DNA from: Gammaproteobacteria bacterium
Lineage (GTDB): Bacteria > Pseudomonadota > Gammaproteobacteria > Pseudomonadales > Azotimanducaceae
NCBI GenBank assembly: GCA_026709225.1
Contig: JAPOTJ010000020.1
Span: forward strand, 1 to 38,509
Length of the DNA: 38,509 bases
Direction of reading: 5' to 3'
Part shown: positions 9,134-17,843 of the stretch, piece after piece
How positions within the stretch are numbered: position 1 is the first letter of the stretch
How the letters are laid out: each line of letters starts with the position of its first letter
Position numbers and translations under genes: made by a program
Notes under the pieces: model-generated
The model's database searches: none
Told to the model about the DNA's origin: nothing
What the model saw: only the letters and a program-made list of their open reading frames with translations

Positions 9134-9557
9134 AGGTCAGTGAACAAGAAGCGGCGAGGTTCTTCGCGACGAACGCTTCACAATCAAACTTGACCAAGCT
9201 GCGCCGGTAGGTGGTGAGCACGGACTTCAAATCGAGCCGGTCACCTGGCACCACGGGCTGGCGAAACCGCGCCTTCTCGACACCTGCAAGATAGTAGGCC
9301 ACGCCATCGCTTGGCAGTTTGCCAAGGGTTTTGAAACCAAGAATACCGGAGGCCTGCGCCAAAGCCTCGACAATGAGGACACCAGGCATCACTGGATTGC
9401 CGGGAAAATGACCGAGAAAGAATGCTTCGTTGATCGTGAGGTTCTTAAATGCGTGAATCGACTTGCCCTTTTCAAAGTCGACGACCCCGTCGACAAGCAG
9501 AAACGGGTAGCGGTGCGGCAGGTGCACCATCACCTCGTCGATGGACATCGCTGGCAT
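9114..9557 (-). CDS. fabZ: 3-hydroxyacyl-ACP dehydratase
   Basis: FabZ dehydrates (3R)-hydroxyacyl-ACP to trans-2-enoyl-ACP in type II fatty-acid synthesis. The hot-dog fold markers are [11 protein letters not shown], then [20 protein letters not shown] with the catalytic histidine and, 14 residues later, the catalytic glutamate. Three starts are possible: TTG 9572, ATG 9557 and ATG 9548. None has a good Shine-Dalgarno. I list ATG 9557 (147 residues); ATG 9548 also gives a typical FabZ N-terminus. skp lies 23 bp or more upstream and rnhB overlaps downstream. In most gammaproteobacteria lpxD sits between skp and fabZ; it is absent here. Confidence 0.95.
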   Translation of the reverse strand: MPAMSIDEVMVHLPHRYPFLLVDGVVDFEKGKSIHAFKNLTINEAFFLGHFPGNPVMPGVLIVEALAQASGILGFKTLGKLPSDGVAYYLAGVEKARFRQPVVPGDRLDLKSVLTTYRRSLVKFDCEAFVAKNLAASCSLTCAETHV

Positions 9558-9595
9558 TGGAATGCCCGACAAGGAGCGGCTAGCGCGCAGGGCGG

Positions 9596-10141
9596 CTACT
9601 GCTTTTCGTTGAGTTTTTCAGTGATTCGGCGCGTGATGTCGTGCTTGGGGTTCACGAAGGTTGCTACTTGACGCTCAAACACCATATCCATGCCTTCAAG
9701 CTCAATGAGGTCCGCCAAAGCGGCGTTGACCTTGGGTGCCATTTCTTCGAGCACCTCCTGCTGGCTCTCCTGCAGTTCTCGCTGATACTTCTGCAATTCA
9801 AACTGGAAGTCGGTGCGATTGTCTTCGATGAGCTTCTGGTGACGGCGACGCTCATCGTCGCTCATGATCTCACCGTCGGTCTCAAGCTTGCGCCGCAAGG
9901 TCTCGAATTCCTCCTGCAATGCTTCGAGCCGCGCCTGATCTTCGGCAAGCTCCAATTCGATTTGTGCAAGCAATGCCTTGCCTTCGTCACTTTCGCTGAT
10001 GGCTCTCGCCGTGTCGATAAATCCAATCACAAGCTCCGCGGAGGTAGCCGACGACACACCGAGCGCCAAGGCAATGGCTACGATCTTGGCAAGGCTGACA
10101 TTCGCCTGCTTTGTGAACTGATTTTTCACCTGTATGGACAC
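9596..10141 (-). CDS. skp: periplasmic chaperone Skp (OmpH family)
   Basis: Skp is a trimeric periplasmic holdase that escorts unfolded outer-membrane proteins to the BAM complex. The 181-residue product has a signal peptide ([20 protein letters not shown], cleavage before ELVIGFID near residue 36). A long charged coiled coil follows (about residues 60-135, rich in E, Q, R, L), then the C-terminal body-domain strand (GMDMVFERQ). No ATG is available. GTG 10141 is preceded by GGAG at 8 nt spacing and is the likely start. It follows bamA by about 70 bp, the usual order, and so is probably co-expressed with it. Confidence 0.9.
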   Translation of the reverse strand: MSIQVKNQFTKQANVSLAKIVAIALALGVSSATSAELVIGFIDTARAISESDEGKALLAQIELELAEDQARLEALQEEFETLRRKLETDGEIMSDDERRRHQKLIEDNRTDFQFELQKYQRELQESQQEVLEEMAPKVNAALADLIELEGMDMVFERQVATFVNPKHDITRRITEKLNEKQ

Positions 10142-10211
10142 CAGCGTCGCTCCAATTCCAGCGAAATAGCTGGATATTCTACATGACTCTCATAAGCCGC
10201 ATTGTCTTCGA

Positions 10212-12569
10212 TCAAAAGACGCGGCCAAGCTCAAACTGAAAGCTCTCGGTCTCATCGAATTCGCCTTCACGAAGCACCTTGGCGATCGAGAACGTCATCG
10301 GCCCCATGGGCGAGAGCCAAGTGAACGCAAGTCCAGCCGATGCGCGCAATTCATCCCAGCCGAACTCAATGCAATTGACCGCGCTAGACGCGCAGTGCGT
10401 CGAGAAGACATTGCCAGCGTCAAGGAACAGCACCGGCCGGAACGCCGAGGTGTCTTCAATGAACGGCAGCGGCAGAATCACTTCGGCGTTGCCTTCAACG
10501 AGCATGTTGCCACCCAAGGGGTCGCCGTCTGGATTGAAACCCTGATTCCCTTCACGTGGCGATGTGCGCGGGCCGAGCGAATAGCGCTCGAACCCGCGCA
10601 CCGAGCCATAGCCGCCTGCAAAGAAGTTCTCGAAGAAGGGATACACGTCGGTGCCGCCGTAGGCATCCCCATAGCCGAGCTTTGAGCGCAGCTTCAAGGT
10701 GAATCCGGCAACGAGCGGAAAGTAAATCTGGCCCTCGTACTGCAGCTTGTAGAACAAAGTGTCGCTGCCGGGCGCGGAGAGCTCAACGCCGAGTTCCTGC
10801 GAGTAGCCGCGCGTCGGGAAGATGCCGCGATTCAAGCGCACATTCGAATAGCTGCCAGTCAGCTTCAGGTTCAGCGCCTCGTCGCCTGCTGACTCCAAGT
10901 ACTCGACGATCTCTTTCGCCGTGTAGGTGCTGCTCGAAAGCTGCGTGTAGTCCACATTGAAGCCAAACCGCAAGCGCTCCGTCTCGCCAATCGGAATGCC
11001 GTAGTTGGCGCCAGCACCAAACGAATCCGACGAATAGCGCACGAGATTGAACTCATCGTAGTTGGTCTGCCGGTAGTAGAGGCTAAAGCCGCGACTCACG
11101 CCATCAATCGTGTAGTAGGGATTGAAGTAATTGACGCTCGCAACCTGCTGGAACTTGCTCCAGTTGATGTTGACGCCAAAGCTGTTACCGGTGCCAAAGA
11201 GATTGGTCTCCGAGTAGCCCGCGCCAAGAATCAGTCCCGAATACTGCGCGTACGCAATGGTGCCCTGAATACTGCCGGAAGTTTGCTCTTTGACCGCGAT
11301 ATTGACATCAATCTGATCATCGCTGCCAGCAACGGCAGGCGTCTCGACATTCACTTCGCTAAAGTAGCCAAGCCGTTCCAAACGCACCTTGGAGAGGTCA
11401 ATGAGCGCGGTCGACGCCCAGCCGCCTTCGAGCTGACGAAGTTCGCGGCGCACGACCTCGTCTTGAGTCGTTTCGTTGCCGGTCACCGTGATGCGCCGCA
11501 CATAGGCGCGGCGGCCCGTATCGACAAAGAATTTGACATCCGCCGTGCCATCATCCTTGGTTTCAGGCACGCCGGAGACACTTGCGAAGGCGTAGCCAGA
11601 ATTACCGAGCGCAGCGGTGATGCGCTCCTCACTCGCAGTGACAAGCGCCTGCGAGTAACGATCACCCGACGAGATCAGAATGAGCGACTCCAACATATCC
11701 GGGTCCTCATCGCCAATCTCGCCGATGATGGAGACTTCCCCAACGACGAAGTTATCGCCTTCACTCACATTGACGGTGATGTAGACCTGTTCGAGGTTCG
11801 GCGTGATGCTCACCAGTGCCGAGGTCACTTCAAAATCGACATAGCCCTGATCGTGATAGAAGGATTCAACTGCTTCTAAGTCGCCCGCGAGCTTTTCGCG
11901 CGAATACTTATCGTCATTGCGGAAGAAGGACAACCAGTTTGGATGCTTGAGTTCGAGCTGCCGAAGCAGCTCGGCATCGTCAAACAAGCTGTTGCCGACA
12001 AAATTGATTTGCCGGATCTTGGAACTGTCGCCTTCAACAATATCGATGCTGATGGAAACGCGATTGCGCGGCAGCTCTTCGACTTCGGTGTCGATAGTCG
12101 CGTTGTAGCGGCCTTGAGCAACGTACTGACGCTCAAGCTCAAGATCCATGCGCTCCAAGGTCGCCACCCGGAAGATCTCGCCCTCGGCGAGCCCTTGCTC
12201 GGAGAGCCCTTCAAGCAGCGCTTCAGTCTCGATCGCCTTGTTGCCCTCAATCGTGATCGAATCGATCGCTGGACGTTCTTCCACCGAAACAATCAGCACG
12301 CCGCCCTCGCGCGACATCTCGACATCGTGAAAATAGCCGCTTCGGAACAGCGCTCGGATATAGAAGGCAGCGTCGCCTTCTTCGAGCACATCGCCCACTT
12401 CAATCGGCAGCAGATTGAATACCGTGCCAGCGGATACGCGCTGCAACCCTTCGAGCCGGATATCGGTGACGCGAAACGACTCGGCCAACGCAGAAGACGA
12501 CACCGCAGGCACCGTACACATCACGCACAACGCGATGAGCCGGATGCGCTGCCTGATACGCTTGACCAT
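10212..12569 (-). CDS. bamA: outer membrane protein assembly factor BamA
   Basis: BamA is the central Omp85 component of the BAM complex that inserts beta-barrel proteins into the outer membrane. The 785-residue product has a signal peptide ending SSSALA before ESFRVTDIRLEG. Five POTRA repeats cover roughly residues 30-430, and a C-terminal barrel contains the Omp85 loop motif GSVRGFERYSLGP. It ends in a terminal phenylalanine (FELGRVF), as outer-membrane proteins do. ATG 12569 lies 36 bp after the rseP stop. A TAAAAT hexamer ends 7 nt before the ATG with no Shine-Dalgarno, so an internal promoter giving a leaderless message is possible. Confidence 0.97.
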   Translation of the reverse strand: MVKRIRQRIRLIALCVMCTVPAVSSSALAESFRVTDIRLEGLQRVSAGTVFNLLPIEVGDVLEEGDAAFYIRALFRSGYFHDVEMSREGGVLIVSVEERPAIDSITIEGNKAIETEALLEGLSEQGLAEGEIFRVATLERMDLELERQYVAQGRYNATIDTEVEELPRNRVSISIDIVEGDSSKIRQINFVGNSLFDDAELLRQLELKHPNWLSFFRNDDKYSREKLAGDLEAVESFYHDQGYVDFEVTSALVSITPNLEQVYITVNVSEGDNFVVGEVSIIGEIGDEDPDMLESLILISSGDRYSQALVTASEERITAALGNSGYAFASVSGVPETKDDGTADVKFFVDTGRRAYVRRITVTGNETTQDEVVRRELRQLEGGWASTALIDLSKVRLERLGYFSEVNVETPAVAGSDDQIDVNIAVKEQTSGSIQGTIAYAQYSGLILGAGYSETNLFGTGNSFGVNINWSKFQQVASVNYFNPYYTIDGVSRGFSLYYRQTNYDEFNLVRYSSDSFGAGANYGIPIGETERLRFGFNVDYTQLSSSTYTAKEIVEYLESAGDEALNLKLTGSYSNVRLNRGIFPTRGYSQELGVELSAPGSDTLFYKLQYEGQIYFPLVAGFTLKLRSKLGYGDAYGGTDVYPFFENFFAGGYGSVRGFERYSLGPRTSPREGNQGFNPDGDPLGGNMLVEGNAEVILPLPFIEDTSAFRPVLFLDAGNVFSTHCASSAVNCIEFGWDELRASAGLAFTWLSPMGPMTFSIAKVLREGEFDETESFQFELGRVF

Positions 12570-12576
12570 GCTGCTT

Positions 12577-12582
12577 ATTTTA
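12577..12582 (-). promoter_or_regulatory. putative -10 element for bamA
   Basis: TAAAAT (five of six bases match the sigma-70 -10 consensus) lies on the minus strand, 7 nt before the bamA ATG, in the short rseP-bamA gap. It may provide operon-internal transcription of bamA. No clear -35 was identified. Confidence 0.35.
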
Positions 12583-12605
12583 CAGACAAAGCCACCAACA
12601 ATGCA

Positions 12606-13931
12606 TCACTCGATGAGGCTCAAGAAGTCGTTGTAGAGCGCAATACTCATCAAGAGCGCAATGAAGGCCACGCCTATCACCGCACCGACCAATTGGATGC
12701 GTTGCGGCAAGCGGCGGCGCGTGATGCCTTCAACGCTCGCGAGCAGCACATGCCCGCCATCAAGGAGCGGCAAGGGAATGAGGTTGATGAGAAAGAGATT
12801 GATTGAAAGCAGCGCGAGCACCTGCAGGAACGTCGATGCACCCATGAGCGCCGCATCGCGGGCCACAGATGCGATGGCGACCGGCCCGCCAACACCGGAC
12901 GTATCCATCTCGCGCGTGAACAGCTTGCCGATGAAATCAAACAAGAGCCCCGATAGCTCGTAGGTCTCTTGCAACGCGACAGGAATGCCTTCGATCGGCC
13001 CGTAGCGGACTTCCTGCCGGGCGAGGCCCACGCCAAGGAAGCCGCGGCCATCTTCTTCGTGCGCACCAAGCCGTACATTGAGGTCACGCGCCTGCCCGGC
13101 CCGATCCACCTGAATTACGAGATTTTCGTGCGGACGGCCTTGTAGTGCGGCGATTGTCTGTGAGACCGTCGCCATCGGCACGCCGTCAATGGCAAGGATG
13201 CGATCATGCACCTCAACACCCGCGGTGTCGGCAGCAGAACCCTCTTCGATCAAACCTACAATGTACTGACCTGAGAGCCGCAGCCCGAGGGATGCAAATG
13301 GCGATTCCTGGGCTTCCGCTTGCGGCCAGTCGTCGATGTCGAGTCGATACTCGCGGATCGGCGCCTGCGGGCGTCCGAGCACGCCAGTTTGCAAGGTCAG
13401 CACCCCACCTTCGCCAATTCTTCTGATCACTGCCGTCCCCACTTTCCGCACGGTTTCGGTGTCGCGACCGTCGACGCCGACGATCAATTCGCCGCTGCGA
13501 ACGCCAGCACGATCAGCGATTGACCCCGGCGTGACCTCGCCGGTAATCGCATACGGCTGCATGGAGCCAAGCAGAAGCACGCCCCACATGGCAACCGCGG
13601 CAAGCACGAGATTCGCCAAGGGGCCGGCGATAGCGATGATGATGCGCCGCGTCGCAGATGTTCGATCAAAGGTCTGGGCTTCGTCGCCCGGCTTGAAGTC
13701 GGGATCTTCGCTCTGCAGCATGCGCACATAGCCGCCAAGCGGTATCGGGCAGATCACCCACTCCGTGCCGCTTGAGTCGGTGTGCTTGATGACCGGCTTG
13801 CCAAAGCCGATCGCGAATCTCAGCACACGAACCCCGCAGGCACGCGCTGCCCAGTAATGCCCGAGCTCGTGCACTGCGACGAGCACGAGGATCACGACAA
13901 GGAAAGCGACAATGGATTCGATGATAGTCAT
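12606..13931 (-). CDS. rseP: RIP site-2 protease RseP
   Basis: RseP is an inner-membrane zinc metalloprotease that cleaves anti-sigma factors such as RseA within the membrane during envelope stress, and also clears signal-peptide remnants. The zinc site HELGH is at residues 21-25 in the first membrane helix, and the second metal motif LLDGGH is near the C-terminus. Two PDZ domains fall between (SIADRAGVRSGELIVGVDG and SAADTAGVEVHDRILAIDG). It has 441 residues with hydrophobic ends, as in E. coli (450). ATG 13931 has GGTGA upstream. The usual upstream neighbours dxr and cdsA are not present; a helicase gene diverges instead. Confidence 0.96.
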   Translation of the reverse strand: MTIIESIVAFLVVILVLVAVHELGHYWAARACGVRVLRFAIGFGKPVIKHTDSSGTEWVICPIPLGGYVRMLQSEDPDFKPGDEAQTFDRTSATRRIIIAIAGPLANLVLAAVAMWGVLLLGSMQPYAITGEVTPGSIADRAGVRSGELIVGVDGRDTETVRKVGTAVIRRIGEGGVLTLQTGVLGRPQAPIREYRLDIDDWPQAEAQESPFASLGLRLSGQYIVGLIEEGSAADTAGVEVHDRILAIDGVPMATVSQTIAALQGRPHENLVIQVDRAGQARDLNVRLGAHEEDGRGFLGVGLARQEVRYGPIEGIPVALQETYELSGLLFDFIGKLFTREMDTSGVGGPVAIASVARDAALMGASTFLQVLALLSINLFLINLIPLPLLDGGHVLLASVEGITRRRLPQRIQLVGAVIGVAFIALLMSIALYNDFLSLIE

Positions 13932-14109
13932 GCGTTCACCGGCTCTTGCTCAGGCGACAACCCTGCAGGCCTGTGAAGGATCTCCTGTGCCAGCCGATCT
14001 GGGCACAGCTGGCGATATACGAACTGAAAAGCCTGCAAAAGGGAGGGAGCGCGGACAACCACGAGCTATCGTACCACGCGATGGGCGGCAGACATCCCCC
14101 CTCACAGCG

Positions 14110-14115
14110 TACACT
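14110..14115 (+). promoter_or_regulatory. putative -10 element for the SNF2 operon
   Basis: TACACT lies about 30 nt before the preferred GTG start at 14145. It overlaps the alternative TTG start at 14115, which argues against that TTG being used. It sits in the divergent gap between rseP and the helicase gene. Confidence 0.3.
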
Positions 14116-14144
14116 TGCCAGCGTCATCCAATCGACGCATAAGC

Positions 14145-16838
14145 GTGAATCGTCTCGAACTGGGACTGCTGCCCACAGGACATCTGCACTGCTTTGCGCA
14201 GGCTGAGGAAAACACGGCAAACGAAGCATCATCCGACTCCGCCATTGCAAAGGCGTTCTCGCGCAACACCTCCGAGGGCTTGTTCGCACTCGCGTCACGA
14301 AAGAGCGATCAAGACCTCTCCCCGTCCATGCACTACTGGCGCGGCTTCGCAAGCCAGCATCTCACCAAACGCTGCCTGCTTGAAGAAGCTGATCCCGCCA
14401 ATCCGCTCGCGCTCGAGCCCCTTGACGAAGCGCACATGGAGACTTGGATCGTCAGCGCACCGCCGATGAGAGGCGCCGAATACCTCTCCGCACCCGTCCT
14501 TCGCACTATCCATGCCTCGCTCGACGACTGGCTGCGTGCGCAAATCAAGGCCAGCGGAGGACTCGAAGCGCTGCTCACCACACACGCGCCGCACTTCCAT
14601 CAATTGGGGCGCGTCTGCTTCCATCTCGCCGAGAACAAAAATGATCCCGACTATCCCTTTGCGTTCATGGCAACCTATGTCGAGCAGGGTTCGGCGATCA
14701 GTCGCGGTCAGCATCGTCCCTTGAGCCGGGCGCTACAGGCGTATGCCGGCGCGAAGAACAAGCGGGCACTCATCCACTTGCTTTCTCCCATCCATCGCGC
14801 CGCCGAATCGGTGCCGATCATCAAAGACCTTGTTGATACCGGCGACATCTACCATCCTCTAGCCTGGTCGCCTGCCGAAGCCTACGAGTTCCTCAAAGAT
14901 GCCGGCACTTGCGAGCAGTGCGGCGTGCTGGTACGACTGCCGGACTGGTGGAGAAAGCGCGCTCGGCCGCGCGCAAGCGCAAGAATCGGCCAGACGACGC
15001 TGCAGACCTTTACCGCCGAGTCGATGCTCAGTTTCAAAGTGCATGTTGCGATCAACGACGAATCACTGACCGATGCCGAGCTCGCCGCACTCATGGCCGC
15101 CGATGACGGCCTCGTGCGAATCAAAGGGCAGTGGGTTGAACTCAACCGCGAGAAGCTGAGCGAAGCGCTCGCCCACTGGCAAAAGATCGAGCAGCGAGCG
15201 AGCACCGGCGGCTTAAGCTTCGCCGAAGGCATGCGCCTGCTCGCAGGAGCGCCAGCGGATCTCGCGGACGAGGACAGTGAAGAGCGCCAAGCGTGGTCCG
15301 AGGTGGCACCGAACACCGAGCTGGCAAAAGTGCTGCAAGCGCTGCGCAGGCCCTTGCGACGCAAAGCAACCCGCCCCGGCAGCGCCTTGAAAGCGCAGCT
15401 CCGCCCGTACCAGCAAGAAGGCGTGAACTGGCTGTGGCTACTCTCCGAATTGGGCCTCGGCGCCTGCCTTGCCGACGACATGGGGCTCGGTAAAACCATG
15501 CAAGTGATCGCTTTGCTGCTGCTACTCAAGAAGAAAGGCTGCGACAGGCCGTCGCTGTTGGTACTGCCCGCGTCCCTGCTCGGCAATTGGAAGTCTGAAC
15601 TTGAGCGATTCGCGCCGACGCTGCGCACAATCTTTTTTCATCGCTCGCATCTCGATAAAGATGCTATGGATGCTGCGATAGGCGGCGATGACACTGCTTT
15701 TGACAGTGTCGATGTCGTATTGACCACCTACGGCACCCTCATGCGTCAAGACGCGCTGCAAGCGCGATCATGGCACCTATTGGTGCTTGATGAAGCGCAA
15801 GCGATCAAGAATCCATCGGCGAGGCAAACGAGGGCTGTCAAGCGTCTCAATGCGAAATCCAAGGTCGCGCTCACCGGCACACCCATCGAGAACCGCGTGT
15901 CTGACCTCTGGTCGCTGTTTGATTTCTTGAATCCGGGACTGCTCGGATCGGCCGCGCGATTCAAGAAGTTCGTCAAGTCGCTTGGCGGGCAGCAGCATGA
16001 TCAGTATGCGCCGCTGCGCAATTTGGTCAGCCCATACATTCTGCGGCGCCTCAAGACCGATCGCTCGATCATCAGCGACCTGCCGGAGAAAACCGAAGTT
16101 CACGCCTACTGCGGTCTCAGTCAAGTGCAGGCCGCGCACTACCAGCAAGCCGTGGACGAAATGGCTGATGCCCTTGAGCAGGCCGAAGGCATGGGGCGCC
16201 GCGGCCTCGTGCTCTCCTTCCTGATGCGCTTCAAGCAGATCTGCAATCATCCGTCGCAAATGCTCGGAAACAACGAATACGATCCGAACCACAGCGGCAA
16301 GTTCCAGCGCCTTGAAGCACTTTGCGAAGAAATTGCATCGCGCCAGGAAAAAGTCCTTATATTTACTCAATTTAGAGAAATGGCCGAACCCTTGGCCGCA
16401 TTCTTAACCTCAGTATTCGGGCAGCCCGGCCTCGTGTTGCATGGCGGCACGGCCGTGCAGCGCAGGCAGCGGCTCGTTGCGCGTTTTCAAGACGAGCAGG
16501 GCCCGCCGTTCTTCGTCCTTTCTCTCAAAGCGGGCGGCACCGGACTCAACCTGACAGAGGCATCCCACGTCATTCACTTTGATCGCTGGTGGAATCCGGC
16601 TGTGGAAAACCAGGCAACAGACCGCGCCTTTCGTATCGGGCAGAAAAAGAACGTGCTGGTACACAAGTTCGTCTGCCAAGGCACGATCGAAGAGAATATC
16701 GATGCCTTGATCAAGGAGAAGACCGCCTTGGCCGAGGATATTCTGGCGGGTGGCGCGGAAGCACTCCTCACCGAGATGGACAACGACACAATCCTGAAAT
16801 TCGTGTCGCTCGATATCGACAAGGCGCGAGCGGCGTAA
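14145..16838 (+). CDS. SNF2-family DNA helicase/translocase
   Basis: This is a bacterial SNF2/Swi2 ATPase that moves along double-stranded DNA or displaces bound protein. The N-terminal ~400 residues include a segment like the SNF2-associated DUF3670 region (LTDAELAALMAADDGLVRIKG). The ATPase core has Walker A DDMGLGKT near residue 448, Walker B LVLDEAQAIKN near 548, and LTGTPIENRVSDLWSLFDF. The C-terminal helicase lobe has VLIFTQF, SLKAGGTGLNLT and DRWWNPAVENQATDRAFRIGQ. No ATG start exists. GTG 14145 is preferred over TTG 14115, which overlaps a -10-like hexamer. About 897 residues. It is followed after 12 bp by a SWIM zinc-finger gene, a common pairing, so the two products probably act together. 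The exact role (repair, transcription or defence) is unknown. Confidence 0.9.
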   Translation: MNRLELGLLPTGHLHCFAQAEENTANEASSDSAIAKAFSRNTSEGLFALASRKSDQDLSPSMHYWRGFASQHLTKRCLLEEADPANPLALEPLDEAHMETWIVSAPPMRGAEYLSAPVLRTIHASLDDWLRAQIKASGGLEALLTTHAPHFHQLGRVCFHLAENKNDPDYPFAFMATYVEQGSAISRGQHRPLSRALQAYAGAKNKRALIHLLSPIHRAAESVPIIKDLVDTGDIYHPLAWSPAEAYEFLKDAGTCEQCGVLVRLPDWWRKRARPRASARIGQTTLQTFTAESMLSFKVHVAINDESLTDAELAALMAADDGLVRIKGQWVELNREKLSEALAHWQKIEQRASTGGLSFAEGMRLLAGAPADLADEDSEERQAWSEVAPNTELAKVLQALRRPLRRKATRPGSALKAQLRPYQQEGVNWLWLLSELGLGACLADDMGLGKTMQVIALLLLLKKKGCDRPSLLVLPASLLGNWKSELERFAPTLRTIFFHRSHLDKDAMDAAIGGDDTAFDSVDVVLTTYGTLMRQDALQARSWHLLVLDEAQAIKNPSARQTRAVKRLNAKSKVALTGTPIENRVSDLWSLFDFLNPGLLGSAARFKKFVKSLGGQQHDQYAPLRNLVSPYILRRLKTDRSIISDLPEKTEVHAYCGLSQVQAAHYQQAVDEMADALEQAEGMGRRGLVLSFLMRFKQICNHPSQMLGNNEYDPNHSGKFQRLEALCEEIASRQEKVLIFTQFREMAEPLAAFLTSVFGQPGLVLHGGTAVQRRQRLVARFQDEQGPPFFVLSLKAGGTGLNLTEASHVIHFDRWWNPAVENQATDRAFRIGQKKNVLVHKFVCQGTIEENIDALIKEKTALAEDILAGGAEALLTEMDNDTILKFVSLDIDKARAA

Positions 16839-16850
16839 ACGGAACACTAC

Positions 16851-17843
16851 ATGCCGAAAAGAAGCTACGGAAGATGGCCACGCTACGTGCCAGTGGCAGA
16901 GCGTCGCGCGAAGGCGGCGCGAGGCATGCTGGCGCGGCGCAAGAAAGGCATCCAAGATCAGCCCATTGTCATTGAGGGGCGCAAGATCGCCCGCACCTTC
17001 TGGGGCGAGGCCTGGTGCAATCACTTGGAGAAGTTCTCCGACTTCGAGAATCGCTTGCCGAGAGGACGGACGTATGTTCGAAACGGCTCGGTCTGTCACT
17101 TGGCCATCTCGAAAGGCAAGGTTGAAGCCCTCGTCATCGGTTCAGATGTCTATCAGGTCAGCATCAAGATCAAGCCAATCTCGGCTCGTGTCTGGCAGCG
17201 GGTTCGGAAGCGCTGCGCTGGTCAAATCGGTTCCGTGCTCGAGCTATTGCAGGGTCGATTCTCGGACAATGTCATGGAGATCGTGACAGACAAGGACGAT
17301 GGCCTGTTCCCCTCGCCCCAAGAGATCGAACTTGACTGCGACTGCCCTGACTGGGCGCAGATGTGTAAGCATGTCGCGGCGGTTCTCTATGGCGTGGGCG
17401 CACGGCTTGATCATCAGCCGGAACTGCTCTTCGTGCTGCGCGATGTTGACCAGCAGGACTTGATTGCCGCAGAACTTGACATCGAGTCAGCGGCTCAGCG
17501 AGGAAAACGCCGGCGCCTCGCGAATCGGGATTTATCTGGCGTTTTTGGTGTAGAGATCGAAGAGGCAGCCGACGAGGCGCCCGATAAAAGCGCGTTTTTC
17601 CCATCGCCCGAGGCCATCGCCGAACTTCGTAAACGATTGAATCTGAGCGCGTCGCGCTTTGCGACACTCGTCGGCGTCAGTGTGGCGACGATCTACAACT
17701 GGGAGAAGGCAAGCGGGACGCTCAACTTGCATCAAGCATCAATTGACGCGCTGACGCGAATCGCTGCTTATTCGCCCGAGGAAGCCGCAAGAAACCTATC
17801 GATCGCTTCGAGCGCTTCCGGTTCCGTCAGCAAGGGTGCATGA
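16851..17843 (+). CDS. SWIM zinc-finger protein with C-terminal helix-turn-helix
   Basis: The 330-residue product has the bacterial SWIM-protein N-terminus (VIEGRKIARTFWGEAWCNHL, then LPRGRTYVRNGSV) and the zinc motif CDCPDWAQMCKH. That is CxCx6CxH, with ligands Cys163, Cys165, Cys172 and His174. SWIM domains bind DNA or protein and often accompany SNF2 ATPases, as here with a 12-bp gap. Beyond residue 250 a Cro/XRE-like helix-turn-helix follows (LRKRLNLSASRFATLVGVS, then ATIYNWEKASG), so the protein probably recognises specific DNA. ATG 16851 gives the usual MPKRSYGRWPRY beginning. Its last 76 bp overlap the convergent hydrolase gene. I infer that it targets or regulates the SNF2 partner. 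Confidence 0.85.
   Translation: MPKRSYGRWPRYVPVAERRAKAARGMLARRKKGIQDQPIVIEGRKIARTFWGEAWCNHLEKFSDFENRLPRGRTYVRNGSVCHLAISKGKVEALVIGSDVYQVSIKIKPISARVWQRVRKRCAGQIGSVLELLQGRFSDNVMEIVTDKDDGLFPSPQEIELDCDCPDWAQMCKHVAAVLYGVGARLDHQPELLFVLRDVDQQDLIAAELDIESAAQRGKRRRLANRDLSGVFGVEIEEAADEAPDKSAFFPSPEAIAELRKRLNLSASRFATLVGVSVATIYNWEKASGTLNLHQASIDALTRIAAYSPEEAARNLSIASSASGSVSKGA

Noticed and set aside
9573-9595. Search for an lpxD remnant between skp and fabZ
   Set aside because: The gap is too short to hold even a fragment; nothing acyltransferase-like can be read.
11943-12806. 287-codon plus-strand frame across the start of bamA and the end of rseP
   Set aside because: Antisense to two certain genes and without recognisable domains.
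13936-14352. 138-codon minus-strand frame upstream of rseP
   Set aside because: It covers the divergent promoter gap and the start of the SNF2 gene, has cysteine/arginine-rich shadow composition, and no membrane-synthesis gene such as cdsA or dxr can be read in it.
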